NCBI GenBank assembly: GCA_009760855.2
Contig: WPIO01000015.1
Coordinates: forward strand, 635,001 to 699,000
Reading direction: 5' to 3'
From: Cristatella mucedo
Lineage: Eukaryota > Bryozoa > Phylactolaemata > Cristatellidae
Length of the DNA stretch: 64,000 nucleotides
Made by a program: the position numbers and the translations under genes. Positions 53,497 through 64,000 of this stretch are shown one piece after another. Position 1 is the first letter of the stretch, and every line of letters begins with the position of its first letter. Below the pieces are notes generated by a model that was given only the letters and a program-made list of their open reading frames with translations, did no database searches and was not told the origin of the DNA.

Positions 53497-54440
53497 CGCG
53501 AGCGGCGGCGCGATCGAGCTGCCAGCGAGCGAGCGGATCGACGAGTGAGCGAGCGAGCGAGTGGAGCGACGAGTGAGCGAGCGAGCGAGCGGAGCGACGA
53601 GTGAGCGAGCGAGCGAGCGGAGCGGCGAGTGAGCGAGCGAGCGAGCGGAGCGGCGCACCTGCTGGTCTAAGACCGTCTGGGAGTAACGCGGTCTACCGTG
53701 CCGATTAAGGTGCCAAACAGGAAGCCAATTTTCGGCAAATGTCAAATGCCTAGAGGGAGATTCGCGTATCTTACGACGGCGACGTGAAAAATGTTTTTAC
53801 TAGTATTTACTGTTTCTACCGTTTCACTAGCTTACCTGAGCGGGCCGTCGACGACGCGGAGCGGGGCAGTCAGTCAGTCAGTCAGTCAGATAGCAGCGCT
53901 GTGGCGGCTGCGCGTTCTCCGCTTGTTCTGCTTGTTTGTATTCTTTACTTTAAATTTTCGCGACAAACCAGAACGCGTTTGGCGTCAGCGTCTCGTAGCC
54001 AGCCGCAAAGAGCGGGTTTTAGCCGCATCCATCCGCAAAGATTCGGGTGCAGAGCAAAGCGTGACAAGACTAGCGCCTACCTCGCCATTCTACAGAGCGA
54101 GCTAGTTTGCGTCGCATTCGAAACGGCGGCATTTGAGACATGCAGTGAGGCGATCGGAGTCGTAGCGTCGGGTCGCGCGAATCATAACTAGGCTAGGCTG
54201 ATCGCTGACGAAGCCAGTCGTAGAGCCAGCCGTAGAAGGGCAGGCGTGCAAATGGCCCCCCTCCCTGTCCGCTGCTGTGGAGCCCTAATCCCCCTCTCTA
54301 CGGCGGGCCAGCGACCTAGGGCGCCCCCTATGTATATGCCGCCCCCGACGGTCACCAGTGACGAAATTATGTCCTAATTCCAATCGATATCCAGCCTCCG
54401 AGTTTGTGACGAATAAACGCTATGATTATGCGCTTTAATT
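53497..54440 (-). promoter_or_regulatory. Probable 5' UTR/promoter region of the UNC93-like gene
   Basis: CpG-rich and free of LINE sequence, with a (TCAG)n run at about 53866-53890. No TATA box was identified. Promoter assignment rests on position and composition only. Confidence 0.35.
53520..53660. repeat. GAGC-rich minisatellite upstream of the UNC93-like start
   Basis: About four units of roughly 32 bp, each 'agtgagcgagcgagcg' plus 'gagcg(g/a)cg'. It lies just 5' of the start codon, in the likely 5' UTR or promoter. It keeps an upstream in-frame extension open by chance. Confidence 0.85.
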
Positions 54441-54844
54441 TCTCATTAATTGCTGTTCAAGCCCGGCTACAATAAATTCTCGCCGATTTTGCCCCCTACG
54501 CCAACATCTTGCTGATCTTGCCGACCACCCCAGATTAAAATCCTGACTCCTTCACTGAACGGAGCTGATCCTAACACACTCTGCGTTAACAAGAAAGTCA
54601 TAGCGATGTGTCTTCGGCAGCTCCAGGCAGTGCTTTTTAGTAGCTTGGGCAAGTTGACCCGCTTTGGTTTCTGCATTTTGGTTGACCTCTCGTGTGCTTG
54701 TGCAGCGCCATGGCCCGCCGGCTTCAACTAGGGTCGGCGCGTTCGGTTCGAACTTCCAAAGCTGACGGCTCAAATCCTGCAATAGCTCGTCGGCTTCGCT
54801 AAGTATTAGTAAGTTAAGACAATCTGATCTAAAATCCTTCTTAA

Positions 54845-54965
54845 ATTTAGAGGCAGAAGAGCCTTGACGGCTGTAACGGCCGATTGCGCTGGGAAATAAA
54901 GGATTTACGCTGCAGAACTCGAATCCACTACCAGGTCGCTAAGTGCGACGTCCTACTCCGCGCCA
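54845..54965 (-). mobile_element. SINE2, copy 3, diverged
   Basis: Reverse complement shares the B-box-like 'gattcgagttctgc', a 'gtaaatcctttatttcccagcgca' block and 'gtcaaggctcttctgcctc' with the other two copies. The A-box half is poorly preserved. Confidence 0.55.
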
Positions 54966-54999
54966 AACACCCCGTTGGGCACGCGGCTGTCTCGCTAAG

Positions 55000-55310
55000 T
55001 GTCAGTTAATCTCTTTTCTATTGGCTGGAGGCGCTGCCACAGTTGCTGCTGCCGCTCGGTCCAAGTGGTGCGTTCAGGCAGGAGCCAATTCGGCACACTT
55101 TCGCCGCTACAAACATCGGCCACGAGATCGAGGCCGCGGCGAGCGAGGCTGGCGGAGCCTCGCTCTAGCGCAGGACGTCAGACAGCAGCTCTGGACGCTT
55201 CCGGTCTCAGTACTTTGGCGGCAGCTCAGGGAGAGCTCAAAATACTTTCTTCTGCGGCCGCCACCGGCAGGCAAGCTAGCAAGCAGCATCGCTTGAGCCG
55301 AGCCTCTTAG
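55000..55310 (+). promoter_or_regulatory. CpG-rich region with facing CCAAT boxes
   Basis: 'ctattggctgg' (about 55018) and 'gagccaattcg' (about 55081) are CCAAT motifs in opposite orientation, as often seen in CpG promoters. It could drive the candidate exons that follow, or be an upstream part of a divergent promoter with the UNC93-like gene. Confidence 0.25.
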
Positions 55311-55565
55311 CCCGTGCGTGCACGTCCGCGGCACGTCCACGTGGGACGCGAAGCTGCAGCTCGAGTGCCCGTTTCACCTGCACAAGTCAGTCGCGAAAGG
55401 TCCTCAATAGCGAGCAGCTTATTGATGCTAACTGTGCGTCGTTTGCAGAGCACTCTTCAAGAACTCAGTCTTCAACCGGGCACTTTACAGTTCCGTGAAA
55501 CAGAATCAATACTCGAGGATCTGTTACGTGCAGCGTATCGTGCACGTGAAAGCAAGCTTTCTTAG
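55311..55565 (+). CDS. Candidate terminal exon pair of an unknown gene
   Basis: An acceptor CTCTTAG before 55311 opens PVRARPRHVHVGREAAARV..., ending at a donor CAA|GTCAGT after 55386. A 62-bp gap with pyrimidines before GTTTGCAG at 55448 leads to an exon reading STLQELSLQPGTLQFRETES and ending ARESKLS at a TAG. Both junctions are phase 0. The second exon is amphipathic and plausible as protein. No start codon and no homologue recognised. Confidence 0.25.
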   Translation, partial: PVRARPRHVHVGREAAARVPVSPAQVSRERSSIASSLLMLTVRRLQSTLQELSLQPGTLQFRETESILEDLLRAAYRARESKLS

Positions 55566-55659
55566 GCTAGCATTCTAAACCGCTACGAAGGCACTCGTGG
55601 CCGCCGACTAGTGCAGCTCTAGCTCGTCGAGTTCTCTGAAGCATGCGTGGATGCGCACG

Positions 55660-56370
55660 CAAAGCTTACGGGAATAATAAAAGAAAAACAGATAAGTTCC
55701 ATGTAGAAGAGAAAGCTGACCGGACCAGATGCGTCTGGAGCTGTAACTTAAGAGACGCAAGATCGTCCCAGGTAGCGACAGTAGCCGGAAGAGACAATTG
55801 CAGACTTTCGGTGCACTCTTGGTGCATCCGAAGGCTCGAGCGTGCAATTAACAAGTGCAATTAAGTGCGCGATGGTAGCGAGATGACTGAATCCAGAGGA
55901 GCTGGTTGGGGTAGAGCACGCGACTGAAGGAGCGAGGAGGTCGAAAAGGTCGGATAGGCCGGCCTGAGAGAGTGAACTGGGCATAGAGCTGAGATTGAGA
56001 ATCTTGAAGTCGACTCAGCGCCTGATGGAGAGCCAGCGAATCCCAGACAAAGTGTCGTGAAGTGGTAGCTACGCTGTGACAGCAGATTGCTCAAGCCGCT
56101 GGGTTTTGAATCACTTGCAGACAATAACGGACACGGTCCCGAATACGTCCTGAATACAGGAAATTGCGAAAATCTGAACGCGATGTGACGAAAGCGCGAG
56201 CTAGTTTGACCGTTGCGATGCAGTCCAAGCGAGCCCTGATTTTTTTGGCGATACTCCTTAGCTGAAAAAAGGCCAACCTGAGGATGTTGAGGAAACATGC
56301 TCATCGAATCACAAGTCGTTTTGGAATAGTGCGCCTAGATTACGGGCCGACGTCGTGGGAATGACCGTAG
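55660..56370 (-). mobile_element. Degraded LINE B-like element
   Basis: The minus strand keeps FVTSRSDFRNFLYSG (compare FVTSRLDFCNSLLTG), LQVIQNPAA (compare LQLVQNSAA), SYHFTTLCLGFAGSPSGAEST (compare CHITPLLADLHWLPVKQRI) and HSLRPAY. Broken by several indels; no tail. Confidence 0.7.
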
Positions 56371-56950
56371 CTAAACCATTGAGGGTTGGGTCACCCAGCT
56401 TTCGGTTGACGCTAGGTTGACCCAGCTTGAAAAAATGCGTTTGAAATTAAATGCTTGCCCCACTGAAAACGGATTCCCACCCACGCGCATAAAGGGCATT
56501 GAAAACATTAGGAAATTGTTACGGAAAGCTAAAGCCCGAGCCTGGCAGGTTCAAGGAACGCTGGATGAACTAAGTGGGAGTGGACGCACGAGTTAGCTGC
56601 ACGACGAGCGGCCACGTGGCTCTCCGTCTTCTGCTCACTCGCAGATTCGGCAGTATACTTGTCGCAAGAGAACAGCGGCGGCATTGCCTAGTGCAGCCAG
56701 CGAAGCCGCCCGCCCAGTCGATCGATGCAGTCGATGTCAAATTGTATGCTTAATTCAGCTCAGTAGGAGAACCACTAACGGCAATTAATCCGCCGCCAAC
56801 GTCGGGCCTTCTAGTAGTAGATGAACAGCAGCAAGCCAGCGAGAGGAGCGGGCGATGAGTAAAACCACTTCCGATTGGCCTGAATTAATCAGGGCGTCGC
56901 CTAGGCCTCACAGCATTGGCTGGCTCCGTGCCAATTGGGCTCGCTGTGCT
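56371..56950. other. No recognisable gene
   Basis: A 'gggtcacccagctt' / 'gttgacccagctt' direct near-repeat occurs at about 56388-56430. No protein assigned. Confidence 0.35.
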
Positions 56951-56954
56951 TTGT

Positions 56955-57120
56955 TTTTATGGGGGCGCCTACGCTTTGCACGTTGTCGCTAACCATATTT
57001 ACCTGCTTCCCTTACAGCGTAAGTAATGTACCTAGAAAGATATTTGTATAAGATAGTCGCCGAGGGAGGTCATAAGCATTTCTGATTTTCATTACCAGTA
57101 CTATTACTACTGTCATCCGC
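56955..57120 (+). mobile_element. LINE B 3'-end fragment
   Basis: 'gcctacgctttgcacgttgtcgctaaccatatttacctgc', then a decayed stem-loop ('atgtacctagaaagatat...') and an ATTACTACTG-type tail. Confidence 0.6.
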
Positions 57121-57884
57121 CATCATTATTAGGGGCAATCGAGGCATACGCCACAAGTTGGATGCACGGAATTGGTGATGGATCGAAAATCACGAAGCTG
57201 GAAAGGTAAACGCATCCAGGGGGAAGCAAAAGACAGCTCGCTCCAATAAAAAATCCGGAAAATAATCTAGCTGCTGTTCCTCGATGTAACGAAATCCGCT
57301 AGATTTTTAGGACAATCCAGTGAACGACACGTTGCCACGAAGAGACCTTATCCTACTATTAGTTTATGACTCGGTTGGCAGGTGTTCCGAGTGATGAATC
57401 TGAGATCATTATTTTTAGGCTCATCTGCTGTCAATGTTCGCTCGACTTATTCGAAAGCCTCGTTTACGTTTGTGGCAGAGGAACTGGTTCCTGGTTTTCC
57501 GCTCTCATGCGGCGAGTTGAACAAAATTGCATGATGCCGGACTAAAACCCACGATTTATGTTGTTGAGTTTGAGCACCTAACTTGTAGGGTGACAGTTAA
57601 AAAATCTACATGTACCAGTATCTTACCTTTGAGGTAACAACATTAACAACGTGTACCACATTCTTGATTGTTGGAATTAGCTGAGCCCGTTAAATGACAC
57701 TCCTAGCCAATAGAGATCACAGGTCCTTCACTACGATTCACATATTCATACGTACAGCGACGGTTCATTCAACGTTGGAGGCAGTCAGGCTCACTGAAAC
57801 TTACTGATATCGGTCGAGTAGAAACTCTACTATGCGCTACTAGTTGTAACCCGTGCAGCATTAAGAATAGCGGAATTAGTAATA
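57121..57884. other. No recognisable gene
   Basis: Possibly a diverged tRNA-like SINE head at 57540-57600 on the minus strand ('aaacccacgattta...gagcacctaac'). Otherwise nothing assignable. Confidence 0.35.
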
Positions 57885-58215
57885 ATGAGACTTTGTTTAG
57901 CGCTTTAGGGGGACTAAATCTCTTTCTCGGCACTTAAGTTAGTTTTGGTTAATGGTAGCCCCGCACACAGTATCGGCACACATAAGCATGCAACCGCACA
58001 AAATTCACATGGACCGAAAGAATGCTGTGATGAACGTGTATGTTTTCGCGTCTTTCTATATTTCTTTATTTAAGTCAGGGAATGTTATCAAGTCATTCCT
58101 GATAGAGTTCCAGGCTTGGGGAGCATATAAACTGAAAGCACGGTCTCCAAAGGATTCAAGATTGGTACGAAGCACAGCTGAACGACTCGAGTCGTAAGAA
58201 CAGACGGTACGATAC
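57885..58215 (-). mobile_element. LINE B, 5'-truncated
   Basis: Reverse-complement stem-loop at about 57900-57940, 3' UTR ('cgcacacagtatcggcacacataagcatgc'), then the FGDRAFS-type coding block (58120-58160). Confidence 0.8.
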
Positions 58216-59275
58216 GAAGCCTGCTTTGCCCAGCAAGTGACTGAGGTGCAAGCAGGCCTCGAGCTCCTTCGTAGAGACGAGCTGAAGGAGGAGGGCCGAT
58301 AGGGTGACATGCGGAGGTCACCGAAGAAGCTCGGCGGCGCTACTCCCACCTGATCAGCGACGACTGCTCACGGGCAGATAAGGGCCCTCTAGGCGACGCT
58401 GTGCGAGATGCACTCGCAAGCTAGTTAGCCGACTTCCTAGGGTTATCTTTGCAGCATGCGACCGCTACGATAAAAGATACGACGCGACTAGAGCGTGAGC
58501 ACACTAGCGTCAACACATAAAGTGGAGTTCGCGCGTGAGCTCTCACCAGCGAAGCGACCGTAGATGCGTCCGACGGCTCGCTTTGACAATCAAGCTTTGT
58601 CGGCTGACAGAGATGCAGAGTTGTGGCCAGCGACGTGACTCTGCAGCCGAATTCGCTGCGATTGACTGCTCGTGTGACGAAAGATCTGTTCGGTTTAACA
58701 GTGGCCGCAACTTTCGGCTAGTTTATTTAATCAATGTAACTTGTCCTAGTGATGCCGTTCATCGATGCCCCTGGCTTGTGTTATCCCGATGGGAGCTAAT
58801 AGCCCATCCACCTTGTGGCACGAGACGTCAACCGGCGCCCGTCCAGCTAAGTACCTAGTTTAAATCGAGCAGAGCTGTTACCATATACATGAATTTCCTA
58901 GAAACCTTGAGACATCACTAAAAAATACCTCGTAAGTTTTGATTATTTGCGTCTCCTCAGCAATAGGTGGGCTCTAAACTATTTATACACAGTATGGGGT
59001 AGGCAAGATCAACCGCCGTAACATCACACAGTACGAAACTATCCGAGGCTATGAACAGTCAAAGATTTAGGCCAGCGGCAGCACGAGCGGCCAGCCGTCC
59101 GGCACTGCTGCAGTGTTGGTGCTCGATGCACCATCACGCGTGAGAGAGAAAGTTGAGAGAGAACGAAAGAGCGAGAGAAGGGTGGTCCAGCTGCCAAACT
59201 GCCAGGACGCGTGCATTGCCCTAGTTGGCAGGAAAGCACTAGAACGCCTGGCCTCTGAAACATGATGATGATGAT
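58216..59275. other. No recognised gene
   Basis: GC-richer, with several open frames of 70-107 codons on both strands, none with a recognised motif. A GA-rich stretch lies at 59140-59180. Confidence 0.35.
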
Positions 59276-59277
59276 GT

Positions 59278-59545
59278 ATCTTTTGTCTGTAACTCCACAA
59301 AGTCATAAAGACCACGTGGGTAATAATAATAATAATAATAATATTGCACTTGATAAAGCGCCCTCAGAGAACTTAATCTCTTTCTAGGCGCTTTACATTT
59401 GCTGCAAAGTGATACGTACGCATGAGAGTTTTGTATAGCGCACTCACAGCCTAAGCGGCTTTCGGTACGTATTCGGTAGCCAACAGACTTGGTCTCACGC
59501 AACAAAGAGAAAGTGGCAAGCATAGCAGAGTCAGGAGAGCAGGCA
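59278..59545 (-). mobile_element. LINE A 3'-end insertion carrying a LINE B tail
   Basis: 'taactccacaaagtcataaagaccacgtgggt' and 'gagagttttgtatagcgc...gtaggccaacag'-type sequence match LINE A 10170-10340, but are separated by the LINE B tail at 59322-59410. Confidence 0.92.
59322..59410 (-). mobile_element. LINE B tail nested in LINE A
   Basis: (AAT)n, then the reverse-complement family stem-loop and 'tttgctgcaaag'. It splits the LINE A 'gtgggt|gttacg' site. Confidence 0.92.
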
Positions 59546-60598
59546 GCTTCACGTACCGGTTCGAGCTTCGGACGACAATTGACTCTCCGAAGAGGGGGCC
59601 AATCCCGAATAGGAATGAGGCAACCTCTATTCCAGCCTCAGCGGCTCCCTGAATGGGGCTCAGCTAGTAACAAGCTGCTTCCGCTCCCGTGTGGTGTTTG
59701 ACCTTTAACGAGGTCAGTAGTCAAATTAATCCAACCGCCTCATTGGCCTAGGCCGACGGGTATTGTACTGGGAGGGGGACCGTGCTGTTTTGGTTTGGCT
59801 TCTTATCTCCGCCTCAGCACTCGTTCTCACTAGTGGGCCGTAGTGCTGCGTCGGTAAAGTGTACACACCCAATCTGAAGGTTTTACGCAGCTGTCACTAT
59901 AGAGATCACGTCTCCGATAAGGACGAGAGCCCCGAGGACTGCTTGTCGTGCAGGCAGCAAGGATCCTTACGACCTCACTGATAAATCGAGAGCGCCCACG
60001 AGGCCAGCTATCCCCTAGAAATGGGCCCCGGGGGAAGCAGATGCAGCAAAGCATTGATGGGCTCGTCAGAAAGTTGCTAGTGTGCCAGTCTACGCAGTAA
60101 GCAATGCACCAGCCGTGCATCGACACGTGTCGTCAGCAGGCGAAAGGCCGGCATAGAAAAACGCATGTCGAGATTTTTTGCTGTCCATTCGCAAGCGATT
60201 ATATGCAGCCCTCCAGGTGAAACTAAAACTAAAATTAAGTAGAGGGCCAAGCTGCTAAGTTGCCTATTCGCCACTTTGCTAGTGACACTGTCTTCGATGC
60301 GAGTCGTGTGACTATTGACAACTCGGTTTACTCGTTTACCCAATGATTCTGTGTATCTGTGGTATTCAGCGAACTAGTATGGCTATGCTTCATAATGTTC
60401 CGATGCATTACGATCGTGGAGTGCGGAGCGGTTGTCTATCTCTGGAATTCTACGCTTCCATGAATCGTTTTTATGATCGCAGTCGTCTCGGGAAAGCTCC
60501 TTGCTCTGCATGCGTGCCATGTCTACGAGGCTTCTTCTGTGATGATTCCATTGAGAGTGGAACTCGGTTATTACAGTGCTGTGATCTTGGTAGGCCTG
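59546..60598. other. No recognised gene
   Basis: Several open frames of 70-100 codons without recognisable motifs. Confidence 0.35.
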
Positions 60599-60599
60599 T

Positions 60600-60900
60600 A
60601 TGTCCCCGTAGTTCTGCTCCCAGAGCCTAGAACTCATTGCCAGCGCACGTCAAGTCGTTGCCTGACACAACCACGCATAAAAGAAGCTTCAAACGCACCC
60701 TGTTTATTTCAGCACTTGGTGGTTCTTTGCGATTCGTCCTTTGTGGGCACGTACCTGCCTTACACTGTGCCTACTGCTTGCTGATGTTACCACCAATCAT
60801 TTGGTTGGGCTTTCTGTACAGCATCTGTACAGTGCCTAGGAAGAGATTCAGTTCTGATGGCGCTGTACAAATATAATATTGTTGTTATTTTTATTATTAC
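60600..60900 (+). mobile_element. LINE B 3'-end, diverged subfamily
   Basis: LEPRTHCQ...TQPRIK-like coding remnant, then 3' UTR and a stem-loop with arms CAGTGCC / GGCGCTG (about 60827-60866) and a TTATT tail. Confidence 0.8.
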
Positions 60901-61165
60901 TTTGTGCATCTACGACCCTACTACGGTTGCTAAATGAGCGGTTCATAAAAGCAAGTTGACATCTCCCTATTTCAATTCGCAATAACTTAACTGTTCACTG
61001 CATTTCAAAAGTCTGCCAGTGGGTGTTTGCTCAGCTAGGATATCTGCTAGATATTTCCCTAATACCCCCTCAGAATTTCTAACTGAATGTGAGGCAGACA
61101 CACAGCTGGATTGGTAATTCAATGCAATGGATTAGTATCAAAAGTCGCAGTCACAATCGCATGTT
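60901..61165. other. No recognisable gene
   Basis: Nothing assignable between two LINE tails. Confidence 0.35.
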
Positions 61166-61169
61166 CAAC

Positions 61170-61300
61170 AGTGCATACGTTGTTTCTCCTCCTTGCTGTT
61201 TTGTGTGCGTAACTTTTGAACGCATCTATGAAATGCCAAAAAGAGATTAGGTTATCTGACGGCACTAGATGACTGATTATTATTAGTATTACTATTACTT
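61170..61300 (+). mobile_element. LINE B tail fragment
   Basis: 'atgaaatgccaaaaagagattaggttatctgacggcact' is a decayed stem-loop, followed by ATTATTAGTATT. Confidence 0.7.
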
Positions 61301-61890
61301 CAGGTGTGAATTGAGAGAGGGCTGAAACGGAAAGTGTTGGCCTGTCTCCAGCCAAGTGAAGTGCAGATGCCCTGAACGGCATGAAAGCCAAGAACTCAGA
61401 CATTGCATTGCAGCCCAGCTCGATGCTGTGACGGCTAAAGACGATAAAGATAATCAGTAGACAGCTAAATAACCGGCCGTGAAGAAGGCGTCTGAAAATC
61501 ATCGTTAGTAATTTATATTAGAGCCGGCCCAGGTAGCGGTGCATAGTGTCTACACGGTAGCAGGCGAATTAGTTATATAGTATTTCGGCCAATAACGGCC
61601 TTAATTTAGAGAGCGAGCGTTGAAACGCGTGTTTTATAAAACGGTAAGATTATGACAATGCTTGAGGTTATAGATGGTTCCTGAATTAGAAAGACTATGA
61701 GACAAAAATGTCATACTCGATGGTTTAGACATAACTACAAGCCCAAGCTTCACGCGATGGTCAGTGAAATGTACTTTGGGCTCCGAAGTGAGTAGTAGGC
61801 CATGACCGGTGCTGTATACAAGCGCTTCTCTGTGCACATGGAATAGACGTGTTTATGTTAGTTATTTTTATGTTTATATTTATGTTTTAT
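61301..61890. other. No recognisable gene
   Basis: A 127-codon minus-strand frame (61502-61119) overlaps the LINE tail and shows no motif. Confidence 0.35.
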
Positions 61891-61894
61891 GTTA

Positions 61895-62500
61895 CTCTGT
61901 GGTGAGCGTCGCGGTTGCCACATCACACCACTTCTCGCCGACCTGCACTATCTCCAAGTCAAGCAACGCATCGACCGAGGTTTTGTCGCTTGCTTTTAGG
62001 TCACTTCATTCGTTGGCTCCAGCCTATCTCTCAGATCTACACCCCCACCAAGCCAAGCACTGTACCACCCGCTTTTCAGAATCAAACAGTCTACCAATAC
62101 CTCGTACAAACCTCAAATCCTTTGGAGACCGTGCATTTGGTTCGTATGCTCCCAAAGATTTGAACTCACTCCCGACTTGTGTCAGAACATCCCCTGACTT
62201 TACCACATTTAAAAAGAACTTAAAAACACACCTATTTAGGACAGCACTTAGTGGGTCCCTGTGACTCGTCCTTCATGTGCTTATGCGTGCTGACACTGTG
62301 CATGCTGCCCCTAACCACACTTGCATGCTGACTCTGTGCATGTCATCCCTAAGCATGTTATTCATGTTGTTTATCAAGCATGGTTTTACTCACCATTCAA
62401 TCACTTTTCCCTTTGCAGTAAAGGTAAAGTGCTAGAAAGAGATTGAGTTCTCCGAGGGCGCTTTATCAAGCGCATTATTATTTTTATTATTATCATCTTA
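61895..62500 (+). mobile_element. LINE B, 5'-truncated, well preserved
   Basis: Starts at VVSVAVATSHHF and runs on with one small deletion through FRSLHSLAPAYLSDLHPHQA, FGDRAFGSYAPK, LNSLPTCVRTSPD and LKTHLFRTAL, then the complete 3' UTR, stem-loop and ATT tail. Confidence 0.93.
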
Positions 62501-62663
62501 ACGACATATACTTGTTATGTTATATTAAAGTGTAACTGATGTATCAAGTCAACACCTATGATTTTTTGCCTTTGCTTCGAGGCTCCAGATCTGTCAGCAT
62601 TTGCAGCCCTTTTGCAAAGACTGGCAGCCATTACGTTCGCTAACTTTGTAGCAAAGGACTATG

Positions 62664-62735
62664 CTGCATATATAAGTGATGCGCATGAATAGAGATTCGG
62701 CTCTCTTAGAGCGATACACAAATGAATTTTATTAT
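62664..62735 (+). mobile_element. SINE1-type tail fragment
   Basis: 'gcatatataagtgatgcgcatgaatagagattcggctctc...gcgatacacaaatgaatt' aligns better with the SINE1 tail (ending ACACAAATGAATT) than with LINE B. No head recognised upstream. Confidence 0.5.
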
Positions 62736-63125
62736 GATTATGCTACTTTAATAGCTCTGCAGCGGCTACAGCACGTTGGTTACACTATCAAGACTATGCA
62801 CATGATTCCTAACCCACATTCTAGGACCTGCAGAGCAAAGCCAGTGTTTGGTGCTTTCATACAATCTCGTCGATACACATAAGAGATTGTATTTACTTTG
62901 ACCTCTTCTCTAGATGTAAACTCTGACAAGAGTCCTAGGTTTTATGAGTGCCACTGTGACAGATTACCTATCAGCTCGACATTCCTAAGCTTAATTTGAG
63001 CAGTAGTTGAATTGGTCTGTACGAAGAGAGCCGGCAGCATTAGTCTCTCTCCTTGAGCTCTGCAGCGGCCGCCTGCTATCCTCACCCTCTCAGCTCGGTT
63101 TATCAAGTTCGCTTTTGGTGTGCTT
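62736..63125. other. No recognisable gene
   Basis: Only short open frames and no clear LINE motif between the SINE1-type tail and the LINE at 63130. Confidence 0.35.
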
Positions 63126-63129
63126 GGTA

Positions 63130-64000
63130 ACCATCGCTCACCCAATTAACTCCTGGTTTGGCCCAGAAGTAGCTTGCTCAAGGAGGTCACTAGTGACCTC
63201 GTCCTGAAGTTCATATCCCAATCAAAGAAGACAACTAGTCCTCTGGACCCTATTCCTACTGTGCTTCTGAATGCAGTGATCTGCTGCTGACATGTATAAT
63301 TAACACCATAAATATGTCATTAGCCTCAGGTCATGTCCCGGCACCTTTCAAAAAGGCTGTAGTCAGGCCACCACTCAAGAAAGCAACATTAGGCCAAAAG
63401 AACTTGAGCAACTTCTGCCTAGTCTCTTTCCTACCATTTCTACCAAAGGTACTGGGTCGAGTCGTGGCAGATCAGCTGAACTCACATATAAAATTTTCAG
63501 GCCTTGCTAGTAGGTTCGAGTCTGGTTTCAGAGCTAATCACTCCACAGAGGCAGCAATACTTTTAGTCTACAACTTCCTACTTAGGAATGCAGACGTGGG
63601 TAGAGTATCTCTGCTTGTTTTTCTCGATCTTTCGGCAGCTTTGACACTATCGAACACCAAGTTCTTCTTGAGCGCCTCTCATCTGGCCCTGGGCATCACT
63701 GGCACTACTCTGCAATGGTTCAGGTCCTATCTCAGTGTGAGACTCCAGAGTTTTCATGAAAGGACAAAGATCATCCAAGGTACTGCTGATGTATGTGGTA
63801 ATTCGGGGATCTGCACTTGGTCCTGCTCTTTTCACGATGTATACTCTCCCTCTTGCCGGTGTGATTACCAAGCATAATTGAGGCTTTCACTTCTAGGCAG
63901 AAGACACTCAGTTCTAGCTTTGCTTTGATTCCTCCCAGCCCTCCAACATGTTGAATTTGCTGCATGCATTGACGACATCCGCACATGGATGGCAGCATTC
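63130..64000 (+). mobile_element. LINE B reverse transcriptase, continues past the window
   Basis: KFISQSKKTTSPLDPIP, then an open 187-codon frame 63314-63877 with APFKKAVVRPPLKKATL, VVADQLNSHI, FESGFRANHSTEAA, VFLDLSAALTL (DTIDH altered) and WFRSYLSVRLQSF. It then frameshifts near 63790 and reads a damaged catalytic box (F-stop-AEDTQF where FYADDTQL is expected) at about 63890. No LINE 5' end or endonuclease is visible. Confidence 0.9.

Noticed and set aside
53497-53745. Earlier in-frame start for the UNC93-like protein at 53745
   Set aside because: The extension is mainly a translated GAGC minisatellite (Arg-Ser-Leu-Ala repeats); the ATG at 53496 has good context and sits next to conserved sequence.

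Overview
The window is animal nuclear DNA, most likely from an invertebrate. It has one spliced single-copy gene, a homologue of the animal UNC93/UNC93A transporter-like family, with short GT-AG introns. The rest is a dense graveyard of metazoan retroelements. I see no bacterial operons, ribosome binding sites, CRISPR arrays, rRNA genes or free-standing tRNA genes. I cannot narrow the phylum from sequence alone.

Layout. 1-5.5 kb: low-complexity and unrecognised DNA, the left copy of a 2-kb duplication, and a GC-rich E-box-bearing patch that may hold a first exon. 5.9-8.7 kb: fragments of an L2/CR1-group LINE (called family B here), one inserted in another. 10.2-12.3 kb: the longest LINE, family A on the minus strand, with a readable reverse transcriptase broken by one stop. 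13.8-14.4 kb: a palindrome, a LINE B tail and the C-terminal endonuclease remnant of an R2/NeSL-like LINE. 17.6-22.5 kb: LINE B, the right copy of the 2-kb duplication (about 99% identical) and another degraded LINE. 22.9-31.7 kb: many truncated LINE A and LINE B copies on both strands. 31.7-35.3 kb: one minus-strand LINE B copy split by a short LTR element, itself split by a tRNA-derived SINE and a TG/CGTG microsatellite. 35.4-41.5 kb: more LINE fragments and a second SINE family. 41.8-46.5 kb: a complete-length but frameshifted Ty3/gypsy element with 140-bp LTRs, carrying a LINE A insertion in its integrase. 48.99-53.50 kb: the UNC93-like gene on the minus strand in six exons (499 codons when spliced, with consistent phases). 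53.5-56 kb: GC-rich upstream DNA, a third copy of the second SINE family and a weak candidate two-exon gene end. 55.7-64 kb: more LINE fragments, one running off the right edge.

How the parts relate. LINE B copies end in the same roughly 45-nt stem-loop followed by ATT-type microsatellite. A tRNA-headed SINE family (SINE1) ends in a recognisable version of that tail, which is the signature of a SINE mobilised by its partner LINE. Nesting gives a relative chronology: LINE B is older than the 32-kb LTR element, which is older than SINE1 at 33.3 kb; the gypsy element is older than its LINE A insertion; LINE A at 59.3 kb is older than its LINE B tail insertion. No complete active element is present. 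The UNC93-like gene is the only feature I would treat as a working host gene. Element family names (LINE A, LINE B, SINE1-3, repeat R) are labels made for this window, not database names.
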